From positions 1 through 64,000 of the IMG/VR virus record IMGVR_UViG_3300042340_000507: DNA of 64,000 nt. One strand, written 5' to 3'. The stretch is from a virus. The translations under genes and the position numbers were made by a program. The notes beneath the pieces were generated by a model. The model made no database searches. It was given only the letters and a program-made list of their open reading frames with translations, and was not told the DNA's origin. Each line of letters begins with the position of its first letter. Within the stretch, counting starts at the first letter, position 1. This document shows positions 42,652 to 51,055 of the stretch, one piece after another.

Positions 42652-43215
42652 TTATAGTACCGCATATCGTAATGTACACCCAGTATATCCCATAGGTCTA
42701 TACTCTTCAGGATTATCTAATACTCTTTCTAACATATTACGAATCATTTGTTTATCATCTTCATATGTTCTTTTAGGCGCGTCAATATCTTGAGGAAACT
42801 CAGGTGACCAAGTTAATGTTATACTTTGTTTTGGTTCAAAGGTTTCTGGGTTAAATGTTATAGGTGCAAACACACACCCATCTTTTACTGGCTTATACAT
42901 CTCTTCTGGTTCGTATATTTTTGGAGTAAATGATATAGTATAAACATATCCTACTTTATGTTTATAAGTTGGATTTTCGGAATCTGATATTTTAATAGAT
43001 TTCGCAACAATGGGAGTTGTCTTGTCTTCAGTAAGACCTGAAGGTAATTCCATCCATATAATCTTATCAAACTCAAAATGTTTAATTAGTTCTGCTTCTA
43101 CTTGAATACGTTGTTCTTCTGATAGTTTAGTTATCGATTCAATATCATTATAACCATAAGTTTTATCTGCACTTCCGCAGATTGATAGTAGTTTTTCTGT
43201 TAAATTTGATTTCAT
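42652..43215 (-). CDS. Protein of unknown function
   Basis: 187 residues. KLSEEQRIQVEAELIKHFEF, then a beta domain (VGYVYTISFTPKIYEPEEM, FEPKQSITLTWSPEF). Not recognised. Just after its stop lies another copy of the TTAATTGYTGGRTGTGAT motif. Confidence 0.55.
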   Translation of the reverse strand: MKSNLTEKLLSICGSADKTYGYNDIESITKLSEEQRIQVEAELIKHFEFDKIIWMELPSGLTEDKTTPIVAKSIKISDSENPTYKHKVGYVYTISFTPKIYEPEEMYKPVKDGCVFAPITFNPETFEPKQSITLTWSPEFPQDIDAPKRTYEDDKQMIRNMLERVLDNPEEYRPMGYTGCTLRYAVL

Positions 43216-43232
43216 AAATTATATTTTTAATT

Positions 43233-43320
43233 TCATAAATGTTTCTTTTTGTGTTGTACTAGATTACCATACCCACCAATTTGTTTGCTACAAATATCAC
43301 AAACAAATTTTTCTAAAGTT
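43233..43320 (-). pseudogene. Out-of-frame C2H2 zinc finger of the GIY-YIG gene
   Basis: In the frame shifted by one base from the upstream gene, the sequence reads TWNKGKTLEKFVCDICSKQI and then GGYGNLVQHKKKHL before a TGA at 43235-43233. This is a C2H2 finger (CDIC..HKKKH), as found at the end of phage GIY-YIG/NUMOD3 nucleases. One extra A at 43341-43344 would explain the break. Confidence 0.7.
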
Positions 43321-43890
43321 TTACCTTTGTTCCATGTAGGTTTTCCCTTTTTTGGTTTCACTTATTTTGTTACTATGTTCTTTTGTTCTTGGTGGTTTTG
43401 GTTTCCTTAATTTTTCTCTATTCTCTCCTTTTTTCATTGGATTATTATCACCTGATAATGCAATGCTCATTTTATATCTATACTCATCAGATTTATGAAA
43501 TCCATGTGATATTCTTTTTTGTATTGTTTCTTCGGATTGCGTTACCCCAATTTGATATTCTCTTAATTTTTGTTTTTGCTCTTCTGTTCTTGCGTATCTT
43601 AACTTTTCTCTAACTTCATCTGATGGATTGAATAACCCCTCACCCCCATCTGTCATATTTGTCAACATATCTCTACCATATTTTTGAATTAAATATTTTT
43701 CAGTGTCACATGCACCTTCCCATTCAATATCCGATTCAATAATTTCAACATCATATCCATATTTAGCAACAACGTTTTTCCAATGTATGTTTCTATTTCT
43801 ATAAGAATAAGCTCTTTCTTCATAAAGGCCAATCCCAACATAAAAAACTTCATTAGTATTTTTCTTTTTGTGTAAATAAACAACTGCCAT
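43321..43890 (-). CDS. GIY-YIG homing endonuclease with NUMOD3 repeats
   Basis: 189 residues as read. The N-terminal nuclease domain shows VVYLHKKKNTNEVFYVGIG, HWKNVVAKYGYDVEII and AEKYLIQKYG-type helices of the GIY-YIG fold. DNA-binding NUMOD3-like units follow (SEETIQKRISHGFHKS, ALSGDNNPMKKGENREK, TKEHSNKISETKKGK). A zinc finger is cut off by the frameshift. It sits directly downstream of the thymidylate synthase halves, as a second mobile endonuclease at this locus. Confidence 0.8.
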   Translation of the reverse strand: MAVVYLHKKKNTNEVFYVGIGLYEERAYSYRNRNIHWKNVVAKYGYDVEIIESDIEWEGACDTEKYLIQKYGRDMLTNMTDGGEGLFNPSDEVREKLRYARTEEQKQKLREYQIGVTQSEETIQKRISHGFHKSDEYRYKMSIALSGDNNPMKKGENREKLRKPKPPRTKEHSNKISETKKGKTYMEQR

Positions 43891-43961
43891 ATATTATTTC
43901 TTTTGGTATAAATATATGAAAGTTGTGAAAAAGGTGTTTTAATTGTAGGTTATTTTTCATG

Positions 43962-44762
43962 TCAATTGGACAGGGGCGCTTTAATTGTTGGATGTGATAC
44001 ATAATTTTCTAAAATAATATCTCCTGGCATAAATGATTCGATACCATCTCTAACGTGAACATTTGGTAGTCTAAATGGTTCTCTTTTTATTTGCTCTTTT
44101 GCTTGTTCAATATGATTTAAATACAAATGTGTATCTCCTAAATTACCAATCAATTCATCAGGTATCATTTGTACTTCATCTGCAATCATTTCCAATAATA
44201 ATCCATAAGAAGCAATGTTGAATGGTAAACCCAAGAATGTATCTACTGAGCGTTGATTCCACATTAGAGAGATTGCTCTGGTTGGAACTTCGGCTTCATT
44301 CATTATTTTAATATTTAACTCTTTAATATGTTCTCGGGTTTCCATTTTAAATCTTTCTGTTGATTGAAATATATTACACCGTTCTTCATAACTTAACTCT
44401 CTTGTATAAACTTGAAATCCATAATGACAAGGTGGGAGAACCATTTGGTCTAATTCACCTACATTCCAAGCCGAAACCATTAATCTCCTACTATCAGGAT
44501 TTGTTTTAAGGTCGTTGATTAGGTTTTGGATTTGGTCAATATACTGTGTTCCTTTTACATATAAGGGTTCAATATCATCACCATCATCAATTTTTAATGT
44601 TGTTGGAATAGCAACTTCGGTTTTCCATTTTCTCCACTGTTTACCATAAATTGGTCCCAAATCACCCCACTTCTTAGCAAACTCATCATCTGTTTTGATT
44701 TTGTTGATGAATTCTTCTTGGGTGTATGGTCTTCCATCTGGGTGTAAGTGTTCTTTATTCAT
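43962..44762 (-). CDS. thyA: Thymidylate synthase, C-terminal half
   Basis: 266 residues. Carries DLGPIYGKQWRKW, DSRRLMVSAWNVGEL, the active-site Cys in MVLPPCHYGFQVY, LPFNIASYGLLLEMIA, DTHLYLNHIEQAKEQ, and the terminal SHPTIKAP. All are core elements of dUMP to dTMP synthesis. Its ATG overlaps the stop of the HNH gene in between. The break falls in the variable insert found in Bacteroidetes-type enzymes, so the two halves could assemble into an active enzyme. Confidence 0.9.
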   Translation of the reverse strand: MNKEHLHPDGRPYTQEEFINKIKTDDEFAKKWGDLGPIYGKQWRKWKTEVAIPTTLKIDDGDDIEPLYVKGTQYIDQIQNLINDLKTNPDSRRLMVSAWNVGELDQMVLPPCHYGFQVYTRELSYEERCNIFQSTERFKMETREHIKELNIKIMNEAEVPTRAISLMWNQRSVDTFLGLPFNIASYGLLLEMIADEVQMIPDELIGNLGDTHLYLNHIEQAKEQIKREPFRLPNVHVRDGIESFMPGDIILENYVSHPTIKAPLSN

Positions 44763-45726
44763 AACTTTTTATTTCATTTTTTAATTGTTCTAAATCAATA
44801 TCACATCTTTTACTTTTAGTTCTATTACTACTCCATTCTATCATTTGTAGATTACAGTGATGACTAATAATTTCAGGTTCTACATTATTCAAAAATCCTT
44901 CAATTATTGAGTATTTGTGGTCTAATTGGAACCCAATTTTTCCATTTGTTACTCTTTCTAAATTATTTGGGTTTATAATGTTTTTATACATTTTATATGT
45001 TGTTTCAGTTAATCGTTTAACTTTTTTTCTATAAATTTGGTAATCCGACAAAAACTCATCAGGTATTATCCATCCTCTTTCGATTTTTGTTTTAATACCA
45101 TTACCAATTCTATTTTCCGAGTTAATATTAGCGGAATTATTAACCCCGTATTTATCTTTTAATACTTGCTTTATTTTCTCTTTTATACTGTGAGATTTAA
45201 ACGGGTTGTCAACACCATACTTTTTAATCCAAGTATTTAACGCTTTTTGTTTTATTGCATCACTATGAAAAGAATGTTCAACACCATATTTTTTAATCAT
45301 AGTTGATTTAATTTTCTTTTTTAGTTCAGGACTTTGTAAAGTATAACCACCGTATTTTTCATTAACAGTTTTACGTCTTTTATTATTTCTTATGATTTTA
45401 TCTGTTTCCGATAAACTATTATATCTTTCTCTAAATTTATTTTTAGTTAGTTCCGAATTGTTATTACACTTTGCAGAACAAAATTTTCTATTCAAATCAA
45501 TAATTGGGTTACCACAATGGAAGCAAGTATTAACGGAGTTTCTATCTTTCAAGATATACCTTATCCTATCAACCAATTTAGGATTGTAAATAGTTAGATA
45601 TTGAGTACTATCAATAATATCCTGTTTAAGTGATGATTCAATTACTCTTAATTTTTGAGACAATATTTTATACTCATTATTTTTTATAACACACAAGGTT
45701 GTTTCAATTTTAGTTTTTAGACACAT
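44755..45726 (-). CDS. HNH homing endonuclease inserted in thymidylate synthase
   Basis: 323 residues. An N-terminal helical part, then a zinc-finger-like CFHCGNPIIDLNRKFCSAKC and modular repeats of the KKYGVEHSFHSDAIKQK type (three copies). The C-terminal HNH core is FQLDHKYSIIEGF, EIISHHCNLQMIEW and SSNRTKSKR. It fills almost the whole gap between the two synthase halves: 44 nt before it, none after. So it is an intervening gene, not an intron-borne one as far as I can see. Confidence 0.8.
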   Translation of the reverse strand: MCLKTKIETTLCVIKNNEYKILSQKLRVIESSLKQDIIDSTQYLTIYNPKLVDRIRYILKDRNSVNTCFHCGNPIIDLNRKFCSAKCNNNSELTKNKFRERYNSLSETDKIIRNNKRRKTVNEKYGGYTLQSPELKKKIKSTMIKKYGVEHSFHSDAIKQKALNTWIKKYGVDNPFKSHSIKEKIKQVLKDKYGVNNSANINSENRIGNGIKTKIERGWIIPDEFLSDYQIYRKKVKRLTETTYKMYKNIINPNNLERVTNGKIGFQLDHKYSIIEGFLNNVEPEIISHHCNLQMIEWSSNRTKSKRCDIDLEQLKNEIKSYE

Positions 45727-45770
45727 TTTGGTTTCTTTTATAATAAATATCTAAAAACCAACAAAAGTCA

Positions 45771-46088
45771 TTATTTTTCCTCATCTTTCTTTAACTTCTC
45801 ACATTCTTTTAGGTATGCTTGATAAGCATCCCCCGTCCAAATGTTACAGTCATTTTTAAGAAGATACTCTATTGATGTATCGCCTCTTAAAAACCAAAGT
45901 AATTCTGTACATATTGACTTCCACGCCATTTTCTTGGTTGTAAGAAGTGAAAACCCTTCACTCATTTTATGACGGATTTGTCTACCAAATACTGAAATAG
46001 TACCAGTACCTGTTCTATCTTTCTTTTCCACTCCATTATCTAATATATCTTGGAGTAGTGATTGATACTGTTTATCGAGGTTGTTCAT
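45771..46088 (-). CDS. thyA: Thymidylate synthase, N-terminal half
   Basis: 105 residues. [37 protein letters not shown] (folate/phosphate loop), [21 protein letters not shown] and [11 protein letters not shown] are typical of the N-terminal third of the enzyme. It ends ...LKKDEEK at TAATGA, exactly where the insert of related enzymes would continue into the C-terminal half (MNKEHLHPDG). No residues seem to be missing between the halves. Confidence 0.9.
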   Translation of the reverse strand: MNNLDKQYQSLLQDILDNGVEKKDRTGTGTISVFGRQIRHKMSEGFSLLTTKKMAWKSICTELLWFLRGDTSIEYLLKNDCNIWTGDAYQAYLKECEKLKKDEEK

Positions 46089-46260
46089 AATGTTCTAATT
46101 GTTGTTCGTTAAAAATGTGTAATAATCCATATTCATCCATTTCGGCTACTAATCTAATTTCACCTTTTATTGTTGTGAATACGGATACAATTGTGCAAGG
46201 AAATTTATATCCTTTCGGTTTCCACGCTTTATCTCCTACTTTAAATTTTGTGTTATTCAT
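46072..46260 (-). CDS. Small SH3/KOW-like protein
   Basis: 62 residues ([35 protein letters not shown]). The layout suggests a small beta-barrel. Its 3' end overlaps the synthase start by 17 nt. Confidence 0.5.
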   Translation of the reverse strand: MNNTKFKVGDKAWKPKGYKFPCTIVSVFTTIKGEIRLVAEMDEYGLLHIFNEQQLEHYEQPR

Positions 46261-46264
46261 ATAT

Positions 46265-46558
46265 TTAATAATTTATTCCATTTTCATATTTGTTAATTGT
46301 ATCTTCCATCTGATGGAACATTTGTTTAATTCTCATCCCAAGTTCATATGGGTCGGCATGCTTAACACCTTCTAATGTTATTCTATGGTTGGCTTTAAAC
46401 CATTGTGGTGTTTTAGACCATTTTTCTTCGCCTAAAAATCCTTCATATTTTCTGTATGCCACATCATGCATTGTAACCAAACAATCAAATCTGATTTCAC
46501 ATACTCGTTGTGTATTTGCAACAATTTCAGGTACAGGTGTTATTTCTATTTTATTCAT
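46265..46558 (-). CDS. Protein of unknown function
   Basis: 97 residues, with WSKTPQWFKANHRITLEGVK and YELGMRIKQMFHQMED. Not recognised. Short gaps to both neighbours indicate an operon. Confidence 0.5.
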   Translation of the reverse strand: MNKIEITPVPEIVANTQRVCEIRFDCLVTMHDVAYRKYEGFLGEEKWSKTPQWFKANHRITLEGVKHADPYELGMRIKQMFHQMEDTINKYENGINY

Positions 46559-46585
46559 GACTTTCTATAGTTTTGTTGTTGTATG

Positions 46586-47041
46586 TTAAGATAACTGGAG
46601 TAAAATTCTATCTTCTTTTTTAAAACATTCCCCATTTATTATCATATCGCCACTTTCATTTTTTTCAGTTTCAACGGTACAATAAATCCATCTGAGTTGT
46701 TGAAGGTGAGATACAACGCTAGATATTTTACACCATTTAGGTTTAAACATATCACTTGCCGTGTCGATATCATCTAACAACTTAAACATAAATTCAAGTT
46801 TATGTGTTAATGTTGCAATATTAATACCTCTACGTTGTGATAAATCAATAGCATAAGTGTCTTCAGTCATTTTAACTAATTCATCATCAACAGAGTGAGC
46901 TTCTTTTGCTTTGTTATAGCAATACTTCACATAATTTTTATTACCTTCTATCCCTTCATACCCTTCGAGAATATCTTCAATTGATGATAACACATCTCTT
47001 AATTTGTTTGCTGAATATAGCATTTTGTGTTTGTCGTTCAT
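46586..47041 (-). CDS. Helical protein of unknown function
   Basis: 151 residues. Helical throughout (LRDVLSSIEDILEGYEGIEG, YCYNKAKEAHSVDDELVKM) with a short beta end. Not recognised. Confidence 0.5.
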   Translation of the reverse strand: MNDKHKMLYSANKLRDVLSSIEDILEGYEGIEGNKNYVKYCYNKAKEAHSVDDELVKMTEDTYAIDLSQRRGINIATLTHKLEFMFKLLDDIDTASDMFKPKWCKISSVVSHLQQLRWIYCTVETEKNESGDMIINGECFKKEDRILLQLS

Positions 47042-47047
47042 AACTTT

Positions 47048-47152
47048 CTAGTGTTTTAGATGTTTTTTCCAAATGTTTACTACCGCTTCTGCTCTTGGGC
47101 CTTTTAGTTTTGACCAACGATTAATCCAGTGTTGTATTTCTTCTTTATTCAT
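47048..47152 (-). CDS. 34-residue basic protein
   Basis: ATG at 47152 overlapping the end of the preceding gene (ATGATGA), TAG at 47050-47048. Reads MNKEEIQHWINRWSKLKG and ends IWKKHLKH. Overlap with its neighbour supports it; function unknown. Confidence 0.5.
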   Translation of the reverse strand: MNKEEIQHWINRWSKLKGPRAEAVVNIWKKHLKH

Positions 47153-47906
47153 CATCTTTTTTTTCATGTCTAAACCAATTAATCATTCCATCATAAAAAA
47201 CACTACCATGATTTATCGAACCATAATCTTTATGTTCTGCAAAATGTTCAGCATCCAGCAAATCATCTTCGTTTTGTGTTGAGTTTGGTGGTTTCACATT
47301 TGATTTTCTTTTTTCCAACTCATTCCACCATTCATCCGATGTCATATAACTCAAATCGGGATTAATCCTAATTTCTCCGGGTTCATATCCCAATAAGATT
47401 GTGGCCGGTAATCCATAATACCATATTTTTCTTCCAATCTCTTTTTCTGGGTTTATGAAATTAAAAGGATGTTCTGATATTTTACTTATCAAAGAATGTG
47501 CTTCAGCCAATGCCCCTCCTAAATCTCTCCAATGAAATTTATAAACTTCCTTACCATTTGCTTTAATTGTACATATCCCACCATTTCTGATGCTCCACTC
47601 ATCCCACTTATATTTGGTTGAATTAAATTGTCTATAATTTATTTCCCAGCAAACTCTATGAACACCCGTATCGATGTATGGGATAAGCTCTCTCATGGTT
47701 GGTACTTCATCATCATTATCCGAATGATAAACTGAGTAGTCTAACCACCATGTATCAGGACACCCATTCCATTTACCTAAATTGTGTTCATATCCATCAA
47801 TTGAGTAAACTGGATAAAGTCTATCTCCTATTTGAATATCAAATATTTTATGCGGTTTTCCAAATTTTTCGGCGGCCTGTTCTAATGTGTAATTTTGTTG
47901 TTCCAT
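47145..47906 (-). CDS. Protein of unknown function
   Basis: 253 residues. A beta-rich first half (DIQIGDRLYPVYSIDGYEHN) and GICTIKANGKEVYKFHWRD, GALAEAHSLISKIS. A conserved early-type phage protein by appearance; function unknown. Confidence 0.55.
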   Translation of the reverse strand: MEQQNYTLEQAAEKFGKPHKIFDIQIGDRLYPVYSIDGYEHNLGKWNGCPDTWWLDYSVYHSDNDDEVPTMRELIPYIDTGVHRVCWEINYRQFNSTKYKWDEWSIRNGGICTIKANGKEVYKFHWRDLGGALAEAHSLISKISEHPFNFINPEKEIGRKIWYYGLPATILLGYEPGEIRINPDLSYMTSDEWWNELEKRKSNVKPPNSTQNEDDLLDAEHFAEHKDYGSINHGSVFYDGMINWFRHEKKDDE

Positions 47907-47909
47907 AAC

Positions 47910-48128
47910 TTATTTTTCAAATTTTTTTAATTCATCGTATAAATCTTGATTTAACTCTTTGAGTTTATTTCCCAACTCTAAAAGAGCATGTTCGTTCCAA
48001 TACCCTTTTTCATCTTCGGGTCTAAAATAGTAAAATCCATCAATATCAGGCACAAAATAACCTATCAATTTTCCACCATGTGTGGTGGTAATTTTATAAC
48101 TATGTTCTACTAATTCGTAATTTAACAT
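47910..48128 (-). CDS. Small protein of unknown function
   Basis: 72 residues (MLNYELVEHSYKITTTHGG, YFRPEDEKGYWNEHALLELG). Not recognised. Confidence 0.5.
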   Translation of the reverse strand: MLNYELVEHSYKITTTHGGKLIGYFVPDIDGFYYFRPEDEKGYWNEHALLELGNKLKELNQDLYDELKKFEK

Positions 48129-48146
48129 TGAGTTTAATTTTGGTTT

Positions 48147-48188
48147 TCAAAATAGGTAGTCTTGTGTGTGAATTAGTTTGTGTGTCAT
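48147..48188 (-). pseudogene. Truncated copy of the gene start found at 51007
   Basis: ATG at 48188 gives MTHKLIHTQDYLF then TGA. This matches the first 12 codons of the gene starting at 51007 (MPHNLIHTKDYLL) at DNA level. It is a leftover of a duplicated or recombined gene. Confidence 0.6.
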
Positions 48189-48457
48189 AACAAGTTTTTT
48201 AAAGTATATTCAATAGCTGCTTCATATGCTTCTGTTGGTGAATCATAGTGTGTGTCTGTAGGTTTAAATTCAGCATTCCTCTTCTCTTTCAAATTAAAAT
48301 GCTCAAAATACCAAGACCCCATAATGTTCACATTCACTACAGTCCAAATCCCATGCTTCTCATACAACCACATTACTACGTCTGATATAGTTGACAATAA
48401 TACTCCATGTTTTTTAAACAGAATTTCAGCAATTTCAAATTTTACTGGTGTGTTCAT
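48185..48457 (-). CDS. MNTPV-family paralog A (internally deleted)
   Basis: 90 residues. MNTPVKFEIAEILFKKHG then VVMWLYEKHGIWTVVNVN and SPTEAYEAAIEYTLKNLL. Compared with paralog C, the segment before VVMWLYEKHG is missing or replaced. From WTVVNV onward it is nearly identical to paralog C, showing recombination between paralogs. Function unknown; the family seems common in Bacteroidetes phages. Confidence 0.6.
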   Translation of the reverse strand: MNTPVKFEIAEILFKKHGVLLSTISDVVMWLYEKHGIWTVVNVNIMGSWYFEHFNLKEKRNAEFKPTDTHYDSPTEAYEAAIEYTLKNLL

Positions 48458-48888
48458 ATTAAATTATTTAGCGTGTACTCAATAGCTGCTTCGTATGCTT
48501 CTGTTGGTGTTTTGAAATTTTCTCCTGATGTAAACTCTTTTTTATCAGTATCAATAGACCAATAAAATTCTTTTTGGTCTATCCTATGTGCATAAATCCA
48601 AATCCCATGTTTCTCATACAACCACATCACAACTTCTGCAATGGTTGGTGCTGAGTAGTAGATTGCATTATCATCATTCGGGTATGGAATTTTTTTTAAA
48701 AGCATACCTGATTTACCACCATTCAAGTTCCAATCCCAAATACAATCTTTATCGGATTCATATTCTGTACCTGTTGTTAAATAAAATTCTTTATCGTACT
48801 TACTTTTGCGATAAAAGTGACGACATTCCCAAGAAAATCCTTTTTCTTTTAGGAGTTTTGCAATTTCAAAATTTACTTCAGTGTTCAT
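48454..48888 (-). CDS. MNTPV-family paralog B
   Basis: 144 residues (MNTEVNFEIAKLLKEKGFSW, YYSAPTIAEVVMWLYEKHG, TPTEAYEAAIEYTLNNLI). The ends match the other paralogs while the centre is unique. The start overlaps the previous stop by 4 nt. Confidence 0.65.
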   Translation of the reverse strand: MNTEVNFEIAKLLKEKGFSWECRHFYRKSKYDKEFYLTTGTEYESDKDCIWDWNLNGGKSGMLLKKIPYPNDDNAIYYSAPTIAEVVMWLYEKHGIWIYAHRIDQKEFYWSIDTDKKEFTSGENFKTPTEAYEAAIEYTLNNLI

Positions 48889-49271
48889 ATTAAATTATTT
48901 AGCGTGTATTCAATAGCCGCTTCGTGTGCTTCTGTTGGTGAATTATAGTGTGTATCTGTAGGTTTAAATTCAGCATTCCTTTTCTTTTTCAAATCAAAAT
49001 GTTCAAAATACCAAGACCCCATAATGTTCACATTCACTACAGTCCAAATCCCATGTTTCTCATACAACCACATCACAACTTCTGCAATGGTTGGTGCTGA
49101 GTAATATCCAGCATTTCTTTTATGCATAGATGTATCTCCAATAGTATGATTATTCCAATCTCCAAGTTCAAAAGTATAAAGATTTAAAGATGAATAATAA
49201 CTCCAACATGGTATATCAAACCCTTTCTCTTTTAGCAACTTTGCTATCTCAAAACTTACTGGCGTGTTCAT
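48885..49271 (-). CDS. MNTPV-family paralog C
   Basis: 128 residues (MNTPVSFEIAKLLKEKGFDI, YYSAPTIAEVVMWLYEKHG, SPTEAHEAAIEYTLNNLI). Complete-looking family member. Overlaps neighbours on both sides. Confidence 0.65.
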   Translation of the reverse strand: MNTPVSFEIAKLLKEKGFDIPCWSYYSSLNLYTFELGDWNNHTIGDTSMHKRNAGYYSAPTIAEVVMWLYEKHGIWTVVNVNIMGSWYFEHFDLKKKRNAEFKPTDTHYNSPTEAHEAAIEYTLNNLI

Positions 49272-49623
49272 TGGTTAGTGCTTTAATTAGTGCATCCGCT
49301 TTCATTACTTTAATTTTTGCCTCTACAAGCATCCACCATTTCATTCTTTCTAAATCAGGAGAACGCGGAATATCTGAATCCATTAACGGCCTAACCGTGT
49401 CATAGGTATAATCATCCACCGGCATAATAGAAGCAAAGTACTCGCGCTTGGTTAATTTGCCATGAATAAAATCGTCTGGGTGTGTTTCGTTATTGCTCAT
49501 AGTGGGCAATTCAATAGGGGTTACATACTCGTCAATGTATTGCATGATGTGTTTTGCGTCTATCATTGACACCTCGCATTTTTCAGCGGCAGTTAAAAAC
49601 ATCTCTTTTGTGTATAGTTTCAT
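49249..49623 (-). CDS. MKLYTKE-leader protein of unknown function
   Basis: 124 residues. The start MKLYTKEMFLTAAEKCEVSM shares the MKLYT leader with two other genes here. YVTPIELPTMSNNE resembles a phrase in the gene ending at 54529. The 3' end overlaps paralog C by 23 nt. Function unknown. Confidence 0.55.
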   Translation of the reverse strand: MKLYTKEMFLTAAEKCEVSMIDAKHIMQYIDEYVTPIELPTMSNNETHPDDFIHGKLTKREYFASIMPVDDYTYDTVRPLMDSDIPRSPDLERMKWWMLVEAKIKVMKADALIKALTNEHASKF

Positions 49624-49646
49624 AGTTTGGTTTGGTTTAGGTTGGG

Positions 49647-49979
49647 TTACACGATTCTACCCTTAATCGCACCTGCATAATGTTTGACAAATTTTTCGAC
49701 TTCAACTTTTAATTCGTCAAGAGTATCGGTTTTAAACTCTTTCCTCAAAATTTCATCATCAAGGAAATACACTTGGACTGTTCCTTCCCAAAAATTACCA
49801 ATGTTTTTATGTGGTGGATAAAACCTGCTGCTAATTGACAGCAAGGAGCCATCAAAGTCCAATTTAAATCCACAGTCCCATTTCCATTTTGGTTCATTGT
49901 GTATTTCCTTTTTTTCGTTTGCTTTGGCTTCCCAGAGCATTGCAAAATCCCAATCCAATTCTTTTGTGTATAGTTTCAT
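49647..49979 (-). CDS. MKLYTKE-leader protein of unknown function
   Basis: 110 residues (MKLYTKELDWDFAMLWEAKA; FWEGTVQVYFLDDEILRKEF). Shares only its leader with the neighbours. Not recognised. Confidence 0.55.
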   Translation of the reverse strand: MKLYTKELDWDFAMLWEAKANEKKEIHNEPKWKWDCGFKLDFDGSLLSISSRFYPPHKNIGNFWEGTVQVYFLDDEILRKEFKTDTLDELKVEVEKFVKHYAGAIKGRIV

Positions 49980-49992
49980 AGGTTAGTTTGGT

Positions 49993-50253
49993 TTAGGTTG
50001 GCATGTAATCTTCAAAGTCCTTTTTTGCTTTTTCCATTTTTTCTTTCAATCGGTTTTTTTCATCCACGATAATTGCAGACGCTTGCTCTCTTGAGATTTT
50101 AAATTCATAAATTTTCGTTCCATGGTTATAAAGCGTAATTTGAGGAGTAGTGTATTGTTGGTTTACTCCTGCAGCAAAGGATTCGTAATCAGCGACAGCC
50201 CTGTTGAGCTTATCCATAAGCTCTCTTGCGTGGTTTAATTGATGGTGATTCAT
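49993..50253 (-). CDS. Helical protein of unknown function
   Basis: 86 residues; long helices (MNHHQLNHARELMDKLNRAV; ASAIIVDEKNRLKEKMEKA) flank a short beta segment. Not recognised. Confidence 0.5.
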   Translation of the reverse strand: MNHHQLNHARELMDKLNRAVADYESFAAGVNQQYTTPQITLYNHGTKIYEFKISREQASAIIVDEKNRLKEKMEKAKKDFEDYMPT

Positions 50254-50266
50254 GGTTTAGTTTGGT

Positions 50267-51007
50267 TTAGTAAATGTATTTCCCTACCCATTGGGTATGA
50301 CCTTCGGGGGTTGTTGTTTCCTTATGTACTTTTTTCAAAGGACAGGTAGGTATTTCTTTTCTGATAGATTCATATTGAGACTCATCAAACTTAACCCAAC
50401 CGGCTTCTGTGCCATAATAATATTCACTTGACATATAAAAATATTGTATCTCACATTCAAACGCAGTAGGTAATTCGGGTTGTGATAAAGATTCAACATA
50501 ATTATCAAACCACTTAGTATATTTTGAAATAGCTTGAATCATATCCCACGCCGTAACATCTCCTGTTGGAAGTAGAGTAACTAAATTGTTTCTAATTGTA
50601 AGCATATCCTCATTGGTGTACTTGTACTTCTCTTTGGCCTTGTTGTAGCCATTTATAAAGCCAGCCTTTAAGTAACCAGTATAATTAAAAAATTCGTTTG
50701 GATCATCATCACATGATTGACTCTGCTCGCTGTATTCTCTTTCCGCTAACTCTTCAACTTCATCTTCAAGCGGTGGTAGCAAATCCACACCTTCAAGGAT
50801 TGGAAAGTCATTAAGTGGTAGATGAGCAATGATTTTTTTGAAATTAAGTCCATTTTTCCCATTATCTGAGATTACATTTTTGTTGACTCTACCGATTTTA
50901 GCATTAAACAGAGAAGTCTCACCAAGAAAACACCAATCACCCTCTTTAATCTCTGAATCATCAACCACCAACAGGTAGTCTTTTGTGTGAATTAGGTTGT
51001 GTGGCAT
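50267..51007 (-). CDS. Conserved early-type protein (LVVDDSEIKEGDW)
   Basis: 246 residues. The N-terminus (MPHNLIHTKDYLLVVDDSEI, KEGDWCFLGE) is a phrase I recall from many Bacteroidetes phage and prophage proteins. The rest is modular: an acidic linker, GYNKAKEKYKYTNEDM, and a C-terminal segment (CPLKKVHKETTTPEGHTQW). Function unknown. A fragment of its start recurs at 48188. Confidence 0.6.
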   Translation of the reverse strand: MPHNLIHTKDYLLVVDDSEIKEGDWCFLGETSLFNAKIGRVNKNVISDNGKNGLNFKKIIAHLPLNDFPILEGVDLLPPLEDEVEELAEREYSEQSQSCDDDPNEFFNYTGYLKAGFINGYNKAKEKYKYTNEDMLTIRNNLVTLLPTGDVTAWDMIQAISKYTKWFDNYVESLSQPELPTAFECEIQYFYMSSEYYYGTEAGWVKFDESQYESIRKEIPTCPLKKVHKETTTPEGHTQWVGKYIY

Positions 51008-51055
51008 AACTTTTATTTTTTTATTTATGATGTAAATATACGAAAATTATTTCAA

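Noticed and set aside
44755-45770. Group I intron in thymidylate synthase
   Set aside because: Only 44 nt precede the endonuclease frame and none follow it, which leaves almost no room for the conserved core; the second half has its own ATG.
44755-46088. Intein in thymidylate synthase
   Set aside because: The first half ends in tandem stop codons and the nuclease has its own ATG, so there is no continuous precursor frame.
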